Positions 22,990 through 35,288 of a stretch of 64,000 nt of DNA are shown in pieces; the first letter of the stretch is position 1, and every line of letters begins with the position of its first letter. Source of the DNA: Gautieria morchelliformis (lineage: Eukaryota > Basidiomycota > Agaricomycetes > Gomphales > Gomphaceae). Below the pieces are notes generated by a model, which worked only from the letters and a program-made list of their open reading frames with translations, had not been told where the DNA came from and did no database searches. The stretch spans positions 186,001-250,000 of the forward strand of contig WHVA01000009.1 in NCBI GenBank assembly GCA_015179125.1, given 5' to 3'. Made by a program: the position numbers and the translations under genes.

Positions 22990-23180
22990 CGATGACGTGC
23001 CGAGAACGCTGGTGACAGTATTTTGTTGTGGAACTGACTTCGTAAGGGAGAGCACGCTGCACACACCCTGCACATGCAGTCCCTGCAGTATACCTCCAAC
23101 ACGTAAATGACGTGCCGAAAAAGCTACTGACAGTATTTTGTTGTGGAACTGACTTGGTAGAAGAGTGCCCGCGCGCTGCA
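22990..23180. repeat. Imperfect direct repeat, two ~70-bp copies
   Basis: About 22992-23060 and 23106-23178 share TGACGTGCCGA, TGACAGTATTTTGTTGTGGA and ACTGACTT in the same order, offset by about 114 bp. A shorter repeat (GCAACGTGCCTCC) occurs twice at about 23314 and 23359. The stretch 22546-24013 otherwise shows no gene I recognise. Confidence 0.6.
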
Positions 23181-24013
23181 GTACTCGGGCCTGACGAGAC
23201 CGGGGCCTGAGGCCTGAAGTTGACATATGCTCGGACAAGGCCGAATCTCCGGTCACCTAAGCTATAGACCAGCTCTCCGACCATGGAACTCTGACTGACA
23301 GAGCAGGAACTTTGCAACGTGCCTCCTTCTTGTTCCGGTCATCCAAGCTGGACAGCGCAACGTGCCTCCCTTCTGCGACTAACAGGTGAATATACCGTCT
23401 CCTCTTCATAACGGCGTTGGCCGCCTCTAATAATACTACCATTGTCTTCACTCATTTCTGTAACGCGTTATCGGCTATCAGAATACACCGGTGGCCGCAA
23501 TGCAATAGTGACCAACGTGTGGCGCGGCGCGTATGCAAATTGTGAGAGCGGCGGCTTCATTTTTTCGGGACAAGTGGAGCTCGCAGGCGATCACGCTCCA
23601 CCGTTGGGTTGCAGGCTACATTACCGGGTATCCAAGGTGTCAAACGACTCTGGCATCGCATGAAGAATCATCAGCCGCGCTGGAGCCAAGATCAACGTTG
23701 ACATTGGCCTTATCTGCCGCTGCGGATACTCGGCAGCGCGCATGAAGGGTCCATCAAGGTGTTTCAAAATTCGGCTGGCTTCTATTAAACGATGCCTGCC
23801 TTATCAGCTCGCCCAGTCAACACAGCGCACTCAATTGAATGGCGCCCTTCTCATATTCCCGAATTGGCCCAACCGCTCGGAACTCCGGTCGTGATCGATT
23901 TTATTTCAATGGGTTGCAAGGCGTGCAGCGCTAAGCACCGTACTGCTTTCATAAATAAAAGGCAGTGCGTTCTTTCCTGTCAAAAATCCTCCCCCTTGTC
24001 TTTACCCTCGACG

Positions 24014-24420
24014 ATGAAGTTCCTCTACGTCCTCGCCGCTCTCCCCATCCTCGCCCTCGCCGCCCCCGCTCCTGCCTACCCTTACCCGAGCGGGTATTAC
24101 CCTCGCCCCAAACGCGACGGCGACGCCGTCCTGGCCAAGAGGCAGGTCACGGTCGCCGATCTCAAGCGACGCGCAGATGACTACGACGACCACGACAAGA
24201 AAAAGTACAAGCCGTCAGGGTACTACCCAAGGTTTGTCCCCTTACTATGTTTCTATGTCCATCATGTCTCATCCCATGCTTCAGAGCTACCCAAGTTGCC
24301 TAATTTCTCGTTCCTGTCGCATACTACGTCGTTAAACACCATGTCATCCCACTCCTTTGTATCCCCAGGTATGAGATCCGACTTCCGTCTTATGTTCTAA
24401 AGGCTGAAGAAGCTTGGTAG
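24014..24420 (+). CDS. Small secreted protein with repeated peptide and kexin sites
   Basis: Start ATG 24014. A signal peptide (MKFLYVLAALPILALAAPAPA) precedes YPSGYYPRP, then KR, RQ and RR-type dibasic sites (PKRDGD, AKRQVT, KRRADDY), an acidic/lysine stretch (DDYDDHDKKKY) and a second PSGYYPR. An intron from about 24232 to 24368 joins to YEIRLPSYVLKAEEAW and stop at 24420. The mature protein would be about 65 residues. Repeated short peptides separated by Lys-Arg sites resemble fungal kexin-processed repeat peptides and pheromone-like precursors; there is no C-terminal CaaX box and no Cys. Function unknown; could equally be a small secreted effector-like protein. It lies alone in a gene-poor stretch. 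Confidence 0.6.
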
Positions 24421-24947
24421 CTTGGACGAACATTAGACTTATGTCCTGATACCCCCCTTAGACTTTTGGGGTGTTGCACGTCCTTGCCTTTCACACTAGG
24501 ATATTCTTGATCTTTCATTCTATCCGAATTTGACATGTATGCAATTGTTTCAAATTCGCGTTTCTTCTCGCAGTAATGTCCGTCCGAGTGAATGCTTTGT
24601 TGCAAGGAAAACAAACCCCCAGCGTGTATGTAAATACAAGTGTCGCAAAACAAAAAACATTCAGCAACACTGAATAGGTCAATATAAACGTTGGAAGGAG
24701 ACGGGTGCCTCGGTTTATGAGAGGCTCCCCGGGATATAACATTTCAGAAATTGGAGCATCATCAACACCTCAAGCTAAGATATCCTGTCTTCCAGTTTAA
24801 AAATATCAGAGAAAAGTAAGAGTACGGTGGAAATGGGAGTGAGGTGGAGGCAACGCTGAATGGGAATATGAGAAAGAATGCAGAGGTCATGGGTGTCGCA
24901 ATCGTGTAAAGAAAGGAGTAGAGGAGAAACTAGGTCTGTCATAACAT
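24421..24947. other. Intergenic, no gene recognised
   Basis: AT-richer sequence between the secreted peptide gene and cdc42, with only short frames lacking domains. It probably holds the 3' ends of both neighbours. Confidence 0.5.
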
Positions 24948-25758
<811 letters not shown>

Positions 25759-27292
25759 GACTGTGCTGTTCTGAAATCAAAGACGAAAGCTGTCACCAAA
25801 CGTCAACATCAGTCAATATGGATAGTAACGGCAAAGGTATCGCGAATGGCAGGAGATGCCGCACGCCTTTCAGGAACGACAAGATACATCGATGCAACGA
25901 CGCAAGACGAAGCCTGACCCTTGCACAGTTCTCATTAGGAAGACTCACGAGGAGATATGTAACTCGAAGGCGGCAATTGGGAACACAGGTTAGGTGCGGA
26001 AGAGGTGCTGCTGTATGGAGGGGTCAGACGAAAAGGGACGGTGCACACGCGGTCTTCGGGCTGAAGACAAGATTAGTCTGGATATGAAGGCGGTGCAGCG
26101 GAAAGGGGGACAACCAGGGTCTAGAAGACGTTGAAATTGAAAAAGCTGAGGTCGTTGTATTTGGGTATCGGTCACGGTAGAGCGCGGCCGTCGATACAAC
26201 AACAGCGTCTGTATCAACCTCTTCAAATTTCAAAGCCCGACCACACTCCAGAGCTCAATGAAGAGCAGCGTCTCTTGCGCTGTTGCCACATAGATCCTTT
26301 TCGCCAGCTACGTATGCTCTGGTCGTCTTGACGTTATATCTACGGTCTGAGTACAAGTTTTTTGCTCCATGTGCGACGTTTCTTTACGTGATGACAGAGC
26401 ATGACATTAATGTCTCGTCGAACGAAAGGTGCAGGGAAACGCTATAACAGGCGTCTTCATCTCCCAGAACACCAACAAGGCTTGTAGTCATGTCCGCCAC
26501 CTTGACGAGTGCGACACCATGCGACCCATAAACGACTCGCCTTCGATGCTCCAAATAGCACCAAAGCAGATACGCCCTCGCTAAACAGGATGCCCGTCGC
26601 GAGACAGAAGAGAGGAGATGACAAGAAGTACCGTGGTGTACGTAAGAGGAGCTCAGGAAGTTGATGGATTTGGAGCTCTGTTGATGGAAGCAGAGCCACT
26701 GGCACTGTCGGTAAGACACCAATCATCATAGGGAACATTACAGTCTCTCAGCAAGTATAACCTCGCTGCATCCCAGGCCAAGGCAAGACGTCAATCCCAG
26801 TTCGTAAATGAGGTTTTCATACTATAAGCATGGCGTTGTCAAGGAGACTACCTCGTGAAGATAGCGCAGTAAAAGTTCCGTGTGTTCAACGCATTCGGGA
26901 CCAGGCCCGTAATTTAAGCAATGGATCACTCGCCGCGACCGCGCTGGCAGATGACCGCTTTCCGAACCATAGGTGACAGCGCCCTCGCGCGAGGTTAGTA
27001 AATGCTTCAGAAGTACTGTCGGAGTTATTTTCGTATAGTCGCCTTGACCTCCAAGTTGCTCAACCCGTGTCTCTTACCGCAGCAGCGTCCACATATGTTA
27101 GCGTCTCTCACGTTGCTTGATTTCCAAGTCCTGATATCCAATCAACCTTACTGCATATGCTCTACTAGCAGTGGTTTGTCGTAGGCAATGCTTAACGCTG
27201 AAAGCAATGCGCTATCAGATGGTCGGACCAGTACGTTCATTATCGTACGAGCGATCTGTCAAGTATATATTGATGCGTTATATTTCTGCAAG
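25759..27292. other. Intergenic, no gene recognised
   Basis: About 1.5 kb with only short frames without domain motifs on either strand. The right part (about 26930-27292) may contain the unassigned 5' exons of the methyltransferase gene that follows. Confidence 0.45.
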
Positions 27293-28186
27293 GCTCTGCA
27301 CACGCTCGACGACGGCTCACGTCGGCAGTCGCAGCTGCGATACTGGACGCCGTCGCCTTTGATGATCGATCGACCCTCGTGATGGACTATGCCTGCGGTT
27401 CCGGTATGCTTTCCTTTTTAAGCAATTTCTCCTTCCCTACTTGCCTGTGCCGTGTCCCGTACATTGGAAAATCATTGCATGTCAAAGTCGCCACTCACCC
27501 TCTCTCTCTCTAAAGGCGGTCTGTCACAAAAGCTTGCGTCGTATTGCAAAAGTATCATAGGTATAGATATTGATCAAGCTGCGGTCGACCAGTATAACAA
27601 TAAGGTTGCTAACCAAGGCATCCCTTCTGAAGGTCAGTTGGTCAATGATACCCCACCGCGACACTTAACTATAGCCACTATATTTAATTTTCCATATCCA
27701 GAGATGCGTGCTATATGCACCAACCTTCACGAACATAGCGGAGAGCTTAATGGCCAGCTGTTTGATGTCATAGTCGTGAGGCCCTTCCCCATAGATTGAT
27801 TTACTGATTCAATAACGCTCCCAACTAAAATACTGTAAACACAGTGCTCCCAGGCATATCATCACTTTCCCTCTATCAATGCGACCACCTGCCTTCTTGC
27901 ATCCTTTTTGAAACATCAAACAGGCATCCTGCTCGTCTCAGACCTACTCAAGGGTCCACACGAACATGAATTCCGCCGCCCCTGTTCCCATACTCATAAC
28001 CACCACGCCGTGGTGCATAGGGGCGGGCTGACAGAAAACGAGGTACGAGGCTCTTTCGAGGAAGCGGGCCTTGTCGATATCGACTTTGAGATCGTTCACA
28101 CTGTGAAGAAGGATGGGAGGGATGTGGAGGTATTTATGGCGCAGGGCGTTAGGCCTGCGGGTGAAACTCTAATGAACGCAGCGTGA
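27293..28186 (+). CDS. SAM-dependent methyltransferase (class I), 5' end uncertain
   Basis: Exons read AVAAAILDAVAFDDRSTLVM then DYACGSG (motif I, SAM-binding Gly loop), GLSQKLASYCKSIIGIDIDQ (acidic end of beta-2), MRAICTNLHEHSGELNG, FDVI-CSQAYHHFPS, a post-motif strand GILLVSDLLKGPHEHEF, and the C-terminal GGLTENEVRGSFEEAGLVDI with MAQGVRPAGETLMNAA. Introns are short and well bordered (for example about 27405-27515 and 27781-27851). This pattern is a Methyltransf_11/12-like enzyme; substrate is unknown. The first coding exon could not be fixed, since upstream frames close shortly before 27293. Confidence 0.7.
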
Positions 28187-28728
28187 TAGAAAGCTTGAGC
28201 TAGATGATTACTTCAAGTACAGGCTTCCCCCTAATCTCTGCCTCGCGACCTCTTCCGTTCTCTTCTTCACTTCCCGGGACGCATTCCACTATAACCGACC
28301 TGCCTCACGGGTCTCCGTATCAGTTGCTTCTCGGGCGTCCGTTTCAGGTCGCTGTGGTAACAAGATTCTCCACCACATTAATGCACTCCCGCCCTCTCTG
28401 CCCCCACACCCGTCTCGACCTGTTGTCTTAAAATATTGCCAAAGTACTCCACATTACCCTCTCAGCCCATGTTCTTCTAACCCCTCCACCCACTGGCTGA
28501 GCACTGCCTGAATATCTTCCGTCTCACTCACTCTCGGCGCTTCGCTTTTTCTCATTCCCTCGCTGTTTTAGTCTTGGCATAAGCCTACAGTCGTTGGCCT
28601 CCGAGTTCAACCGATGGCGACGGCGGTGACCGCCAGTGGCCGATAATCCTGCTTTCCTGCGTGCTCATACTGGCACGTATTGCCATCCCTGTGCCTCCAT
28701 TGGCAGCTCTGAGGGCAGCACGCTGCTC
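28187..28728. other. Intergenic or 3' exon of small minus-strand gene
   Basis: No recognised domain. If the small minus-strand gene to the right is spliced, a GTGAGA donor just below 28737 and an acceptor near 28660 would place its last exon here. Confidence 0.35.
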
Positions 28729-28988
28729 TCACTGCAACTCGGTCGGCAACGCATCCCATACCTCGGCATCGATATTGATTAGTCTCAATTCGGCAGGCCC
28801 CACCCACTGTGGGAGCGTTGGAACCGGTCCTTTTGGCAAATAAGGGGTGTACTTGTCTGAAAGTCTTGATTTGGGAGCGAGCTGGCGCGTTCTGCGAGCA
28901 ATGTCAGAGGGAGGCGGCTTACTTGCTGTCATAACCATGGCCTCTGCGACGCGGGATGGACCGATACGGTTAGTGAGCGTCGTCCCCT
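28729..28988 (-). CDS. Putative small protein, unknown, 5' end unresolved
   Basis: A minus-strand frame open from a possible splice acceptor at 28988 reads IGPSRVAEAMVMTASKPPP, RRTRQLAPKSRLSDKYTPYL and PKGPVPTLPQWVGPAELRLI, closing after DALPTELQ. Composition looks like a real protein (Pro-rich, ordered hydrophobics) more than chance, but no family was recognised. Start and last exon are undefined. Confidence 0.3.
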
Positions 28989-29694
28989 CTGAAATTCAAG
29001 GGCAGGATCACAATTGTCAAGGGGCGGAACTACCTATTTAAATACTGGTTCAACCGACTTCAAAACTGAAAATCTCGGTGTGCCAGGAGAATGTATTTCA
29101 CTGATACTCTGTAAAAACCAGGTTCGTCTTGGTCGTCATTTATTAAGAAAGCCTTGATCTCTTCGGATATATGTAGCATGAGGGCCGGTGTACTAGAGAG
29201 AACATGCACTGCATGGCGATCTTTTATTATTTACACACTCAACCCTACACTGTCGCTCAATCCTGCTGATAGTCCTGAATTGGTTCATATCAACTTGTGC
29301 TTGACAAAACCGGTCTATGCATGCACCCATTAAGATCACTTGAACACTCCCGCGGGTCGTCGTGTGTGATGGCCTAGTTGAGAGTATATGCTGCTGACTG
29401 GTGCCGAATTCAATTCTCTGAAAATGCGTGGCATATCACGTCACTGCAGCTTTTGCGGAGTTGATTTCTCTCGACGGCTCAACTCGTAATACCATTGTTC
29501 CTTCGCATTGTACCCATTCTGCCAGGATTGAGAAAACCTAGGTAGTATTGCGGGCCTCACTGGATGGTAAGGCAAAAGGATACATCAATGTCGAACGTAG
29601 CAGACCATTGCCCCCAACCACTGCGTATTCAAACAGACTTTAAAACCAGCAAGGCACCATGGCGTGGTTGACTCAGTTATTGATAGCCAGAGCC
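28989..29694. other. Intergenic, no gene recognised
   Basis: Sequence downstream of the TrpRS stop; no frame with recognisable content on either strand. Confidence 0.5.
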
Positions 29695-31406
29695 TACAGA
29701 GGCACCGTTCTTGGCTGAACGGACGGGTCGATTTTCCGTGAGCCATCCATATAGAATTGTACCTCCTCATCGGTCACCTTGGCTTTTCGCTATGAGAGAT
29801 GATCAGACCCTGGTAAAAACATGACAGGATATATCAAAGGCTCACCTCTTGGAATCCTAGGACGAAATCCTGGAGCAACTTCACGCATCGAGCCTTTAAC
29901 TGCCCGGTGAGGAGCTCGCCAGAACGATAATCCTGTAGATGTTAATAAAAGGCTGTGCCGAAGTAGAGGTGCCCTACCTTGGCCAATTTTTCCAATTCCT
30001 CATCATCGTCCAAGAAGAAACTTAGGTACTGGTAACTAACATCCACATCAGGATTCCCACCCAACCGGCGATGGTCCTCTAGAGTTTCTTGACCACCACT
30101 GAATCCATGTTTGTTGATTTTATTTTTGATCTGTGCAGGAGTGTCCGTCATAAAAATGCTGCTGTTCACGTCCGAGGCTGACATTTTGGTCTGGGGTCCT
30201 TGCAGGGCGGGGAAAAATTTGGCGTGCAATAAAGCCGGTTTAGGGTATTTAAGTTTTGTTGCGACATCCCTCGTGAGACGAAAATAGGGATCCTAGAGGC
30301 AATGCACATCAGACGGATCTGATCTAGTCGCAGGAAGTGTAAGTAATAGTAATACCTGATCAATGGCGCATGGAATTAGACATGGGATATCTGATCGCTC
30401 CCCAAAAATCTGAGGAAAAGAGTTGGAAAACGACGGCGCCGCCTGAATGGCGGCAAAGTGGCATTTTCCGATATTATCGCTTGCGTGCACAGAGTCACAA
30501 CCTCGCAGTTTCACATCACTTAAACGTACTCACGAATCTTGAAATCCAAAAGTAGACTTGGCTTGTGTGATTGTAATCTGTCTTGAGATCCTGGAAACAT
30601 TCCGATAAAATGCTCCACCAACAAAGTCAAAGTCACTGAAAATGAAGGTCTTTTCAGGCTTGAATCCGACGGCAATAATGTCTTTTGCGTTCGATTTTGC
30701 GAATGCGTAAGTCTGCTCGACCTTGAGGTTGTGTTTGAACAAAAACTTCTCATCGTCTGATGAGCGAAAGGTGGGTGGTCAATTGCAACCCATATTCAGT
30801 AAGTAACAGGATCACCTGTCAACTGAACAACCAATGGAACATTAAAGACATCCTGCAGCCATCTGACAACAATCAGGGTAAGTTTGCGCGAGAAAAATAC
30901 TCATCTTACTTCGTGAACATAAATGGGATCATATGCCCAAGATGCATGCTATCGCTGCTCGGTCCTCTGCCCGTGTAAAGATAAAAGGGCTTGCCTTGCT
31001 CCAGCCGATCTAATATTCGATCTAGTTCTCTGACCCGTGCATAAGACTCCCATAAAGACGCCTTGATATGGCTGCGCACCTATGAGAAAAGAAAGTGCCT
31101 CGTCGTAGAAGCGGATGTGGTTTGTGTCCAGTAACCTTTTCGAACCTCTCTAACAATGCAGTGTCTATCCGCCTAGTTCCGAATTGATCTATCAGTTTGT
31201 CATAATTGATTGCAAGTTGCTGGCCATCCTCTGAAACTTGTCCTTGGACGTCCCAAGGCGTAACTACCTGTTCTGTCCCTACTGCCGGTATGATAACCGC
31301 AGGTGCCGATGCAGAGGCAGAGGGAACGGTGCTTGAGCTAGGACCAAGGTGTAGGTCTGAAGCTAGCTTTTCCACAGTAGGTGGCACAGTGGCTCCGGAT
31401 GCCATG
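29695..31406 (-). CDS. wrs1: Tryptophanyl-tRNA synthetase, cytoplasmic type
   Basis: It charges tRNA-Trp with tryptophan. The start ATG at 31406 ([13 protein letters not shown]) opens a Ser/Ala-rich leader, then [40 protein letters not shown] and [13 protein letters not shown]. The class I HIGH motif is HLGH in [13 protein letters not shown]. Further on are [20 protein letters not shown] and [15 protein letters not shown] (KMSKS loop as KMSAS). The C-terminus is SVQPRTVPL with stop at 29695-29697. At least six introns. Eukaryotic/archaeal-type TrpRS without the WHEP domain. An in-frame upstream Met at 31519 would add a 38-residue Ser/Arg-containing leader; a dual-targeted form is conceivable but unproven. 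Confidence 0.92.
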
Positions 31407-31517
31407 TGGTCTTGGTGCTGGAGTGGGGAGTCGCTGGATTCGAGTCGAGTCACACTTTGGCTCGTGACAATCGACGCCACCACCCACTGACTGGCGAACA
31501 CCGACCTTTGCTTCCTC

Positions 31518-33161
31518 ATGCATCAGCTCACTGTTGTCAATCATACCAATGATACCCTTTCAGTGACACTGGGTGCTGAATCTGCTGATAGCGATATTAC
31601 CATGGTGCAACCATCTTGTCATGCAACGTTTACATCTGCGAAGTGGAAGTATTTAGCATCTCTCCTGCTTGGAAACCTTTCCGAGAAGGGACTTTACAGC
31701 ACTGGTCGGTCTGCGATTCTGAAGCTCAAAGGGCGTGCCTTCTTTTCCAGATGTGGATGGGAGCTTGTCAAGCAAGATCCTGCCGTTCCTTTCTCCATCT
31801 ATCGGGTAGAAGTAAGATGCTCGAGTCTCCAGGTTAGAATCATGCAGGAGACTGATTCGTGGCAATAGCTGAACAACAAACACCACGTGCTCGTTGTTTT
31901 TCCAAAGCGTTCTCTATCGTCTTTCTTGGCTGATATGCCGTCATCTCTGCTATTGTCTTCCCTGATGTTACCAGGCAGGTGTTCACCTACCTCATCATGA
32001 TTCATCCTAATTCTCTATCTAGGAACGCACAATTCGTGTGTGACAGCATTACAATCTCCATCGTCATCTGACTACTCATTTCAGCGTCGCCTTCTTCGGT
32101 TGGCCTATTTCACAGTGTCAAGTCCCAACTACCCCCCTTGCAGTTCAGTTTTCGTCAGGCATTCGAGTTCTGGACATCAGGTTATCCGTCATCAACGGCG
32201 TTTTGATATCCTACCATGGCATCTCTCCCCAAAAACTTCCTTTCCTGGATATTGTGGAGGCTGTACATACATTTTTGACAACACCAGAGGGTAAGAACGA
32301 AACGATCATCATGTCTGTCAAACAAGAGGATCGGGCATCGTTATTATTTTCCCAACTTGTTCATAGTGCGGTTTATAATGGCTCTGGGGGAAGAAATATG
32401 TGGTTCCTGGAGAATCGCATCCCCACGTTGGGAGAGGTTCGGGGGAAAGTTGTATTATTCAGTAGGTTCGGGGGAAACGGTGAGGGATGGGAAGGCGGGT
32501 TAGAGGGTTTGGGTATTCACCCTAGTACTTGGCCTGATTCCAAGAAGGAGGGTTTTGAATGGTGGTTAAAGGGAACAAATGTGAAGACGCACGATTGGTA
32601 ATCACTATGCCCTCTTCAGTTGCTGCAATCTCATCATTTTATAGGTATTCTGTGAGATTTTGCACACCAGCCTCATTCCCAGCACGTATGTCCTGACATC
32701 TTCGCGGGCAGATTCCTTCGTTTCTTGAACTTCCCGAGAAAGCGAGTCTGGCTTCGCAAATTCTCGTACAACCCAACCCTGCTCCCTTGTTTCCAGTCCT
32801 ATCAATCACATTTCTCAGTGCCTCGTCGTTCCCCTTAGCTCCCCCGCCACTAGTTGCCGGCGGCTTCGGATGGCCTTCTTGGAATCTTGGCGTCGAAGGT
32901 GTGAACTCTCGAGTTGGTAAATGGGTTCTTGGTCATCTCTCGGGAGTCAAAGATATAGCGCGGGTCAAGACAGACAAAGATTGGTATTCTGCTTGTGACA
33001 CAGACGACCAAAAGGCCGAAACGAGATTAAGAGGATGGTGCATGATGGATTATTTTACGGACCCCGTAGAGCTTGGTCTGGTGAGCCTATTGGTGGAGTG
33101 TAATTATCGATCAAGGAAGGGGGGAGAAGAAGGGTGGCCTTCCACTTGTCCGCTTCCTTAG
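31518..33161 (+). CDS. PI-PLC X-domain phosphodiesterase-like protein
   Basis: The N-terminal module (MHQLTVVNHTNDTLSVTLG ... CGWELVKQDPAVPFSIYR) resembles a lectin-like or inclusion-type beta domain. The X domain follows: SLMLPGTHNS (first catalytic His), PISQCQVPTTPLAVQFSSGI with RVLDIRLSVINGVLISYHGI (second His), then KLPFLDIVEAVHTFL, ETIIMSVKQED and MWFLENRIPTLGEVRGKVVL. The C-terminal exon has WPSWNLGVEGVNSRVGKWVL and RGWCMMDYFTDP. No signal peptide is evident. The family cleaves phosphatidylinositol or related phosphodiesters; the substrate here is not known. Several introns under 60 bp. Divergent from TrpRS with 111 bp between starts. Confidence 0.8.
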
Positions 33162-33686
33162 TCTTAGTTATGATCCGCGCGCCATGTTTATTCAGTTTGA
33201 ACTGATCCCTCCACTGTAGAACATTATGAACTATAAGCTATATATGATTTAATGTTGGAAAGTACAGGCTTAATTCGCAAGAAATGAGTAACTACTGATT
33301 AAGATTTTTAGTGTAGCGGCGCACAAGTGGAGACCGAGAAGGAAACACTGGACAGAATTCATGTTGACCTATTTGTAGACGCATCGTGCATAGGGCCCTG
33401 CCCCAAAAGATGATAAATTGGATAGAGAAAAAAAAAAAAAAAAAAAAAAGGAAGTATAGCGGCCTAGCCGCCCTCCGGCTCATTTTCATATTTCCCACGA
33501 TTAAGTCCGCCGAGCCCTTGAAATTGAATTGACATTGAATTGACTAGTAGTGCAGTCTGACTTAGGATATCGAGGCTATTATTAGGCTGTGGTCTGCGAA
33601 TATTACTTATACGTAATCGGGATTCGAGTGGCAAAGTCGAATAGTTATGTAATCTTACACGTTGCCACAGGTTCAAGCCGTTCACG
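33162..33686. other. Intergenic with long poly(A) run
   Basis: Contains an uninterrupted A tract of about 20 bp at 33429-33449 preceded by GAGA. No gene recognised; it holds the 3' end of the PI-PLC gene and the LOG promoter. Confidence 0.5.
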
Positions 33687-34713
33687 ATGTCCAACCCTAA
33701 CGCAGTAGCAGTCTTTTGTGGTTCGCACTCGGGAAATGAGCCAGCCTTTACTCATGCTGCTAAAAGTTGGTGGAGAGTCTGTTTTTTCGGAACGTTGTGA
33801 TATTCACGTGAAAAGTTACTCCCAACAGCACTCGGACTTGCTATTGCTACGTCTAAAATGGGGTTAGTATACGGGGGAGGCAAGAAGGGGATTATGGGAA
33901 CAGTTTCAGGCGCAGCTCTGGAAGCTGGGGCCAAAGTCATAGGTAATTAAAACATACACGAATATACCAACGCACCTCTGATGAGTTATACGTACAGGGA
34001 TTGTCCCTTATGCAATGGTGAAAAATACCAAAGAAGTGCGCAATATTAACGATGGGAATACGGGGACAGATGAAGAAAAGTTCGTACTGTTGAATGAAGA
34101 CGGCCAGGTTTCGGGTTGGGAAAATGTGATTCGTCTTCCTTGGGCATGCTCCGCTGGTCGCTCACTGTCGTTCCTGTGATTAGATGGAGACGGTTGTGGT
34201 GCAATCAATGCACGAAAGGAAAGTGGAGATGGCCAAACGGGTCTGTGGCTTTTTCGGTCTTCCTGGTGGGTTTGGGACGTTTGAAGAGGTGTGCTCGTCA
34301 GGATGTTATTTTTGTCACCTGCTCAGCCTATGTTCTAGCTACTGGAAGTCACCACCTGGTCGCAAATCGGACTGCATGGAAAGCGTGAGTGACTCCATTA
34401 TCGAACCTACCCATTGATAGCTTTTCTCGTAGCCGTTGTTATATTGAATGTCTTGGGGTTTTATGAGCCTCTGCGAGACCTCATCCGATCTGGAATCCGG
34501 ACCGGTTTTATCCCCGCAAAGAATGAGGGGCTGATGATTTTTGTAGATGGTCCTTCAGATTTAACCGCGCACGAAACGTTTGACTGGGGGACACCTGCTT
34601 TGGTCGCACTTAGAAATTGGAATAACCCCGGGTTTGACTTTGGGTTTGATTGGACGAAGAAGCTTGGAAACAAACAACTTGAAGGAACATGCACTGCTTT
34701 GGATGCATCCTAG
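33687..34713 (+). CDS. LOG-family cytokinin riboside 5'-monophosphate phosphoribohydrolase
   Basis: Start [20 protein letters not shown]. After an intron, [20 protein letters not shown] with [20 protein letters not shown], then [19 protein letters not shown] and the family signature [11 protein letters not shown] (PGGxGTxxE, nucleotide/ribose-phosphate binding). The C-terminal part is [18 protein letters not shown] and [12 protein letters not shown]. Members release free bases from nucleoside monophosphates (LOG) and were formerly called lysine decarboxylase-like. At least three introns. Length and motif order are complete. Cytokinin specificity is inferred from the family, not visible. Confidence 0.85.
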
Positions 34714-34855
34714 AGGGAAGAGGTTGGATATCCTGTTCTTGTTTAGATTAGAGCGTTAGATATCCTGTTTTTACTTAGATTAGAGCGTTAGGTCATGTGT
34801 ATGTAGGCTGTCCTCAGCATAGTACTGTAATATTACGACCAATTGCTCACGGCCT

Positions 34856-35288
34856 TTAGCGTGATGCGCTGGTTTCGTAGATGGCTGAATGGGTAGCGTG
34901 AAGCGTGACGCTGTGGCTCAACCCGAATCTCGGTGGCACAGATCCAGACCAGTCCCAGGCCTCGCTTCTTTGAAGGCGGCATTCAATCGCACAGTGGTAG
35001 GTCGGTTTTTCTCCGAAATGGTGGGTGAAGAGCCTTCCGCCGACAGTCTTGTTTGCTTCGAGTATCTCATAGTCTATACCCAAACCTTGAAGGATCATTG
35101 CGGTATACAGTCCAGAAGCACTGGCCCCAATGATACCTATATTGAGGCGGCGTGGCGACCAAGAGACATGCTTAGGAGAAATATCTGAAGCGCCCTGAAC
35201 CAGCGAGGGCAATTGCAAGGTTCTGGTGATAACGCCCAAGAATAGCGTGGCCATGGCGCTCACGAATGGATGGATTCCGTGCTGTCAT
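34856..35288 (-). pseudogene. Flavin amine oxidase, N-terminal fragment with frameshift
   Basis: Starting at ATG 35288 the minus strand reads MTARNPSIRERHGHAILGRY and HQNLAIAL, then the match continues one frame over as GASDISPKHVSWSPRRLN, IGIIGASASGLYTAMILQGL (FAD-binding GxGxxG-type loop with Ala for Gly), DYEILEANKTVGGRLFTHHF. It then falls apart and stops. Only the dinucleotide-binding N-terminus of an L-amino-acid/monoamine oxidase-like protein is present, about a fifth of the usual length. It is a relic. Confidence 0.7.

Noticed and set aside
22960..23180. CRISPR-like repeat array
   Set aside because: Only two imperfect copies with long spacing in a eukaryotic genome; an ordinary short repeat.
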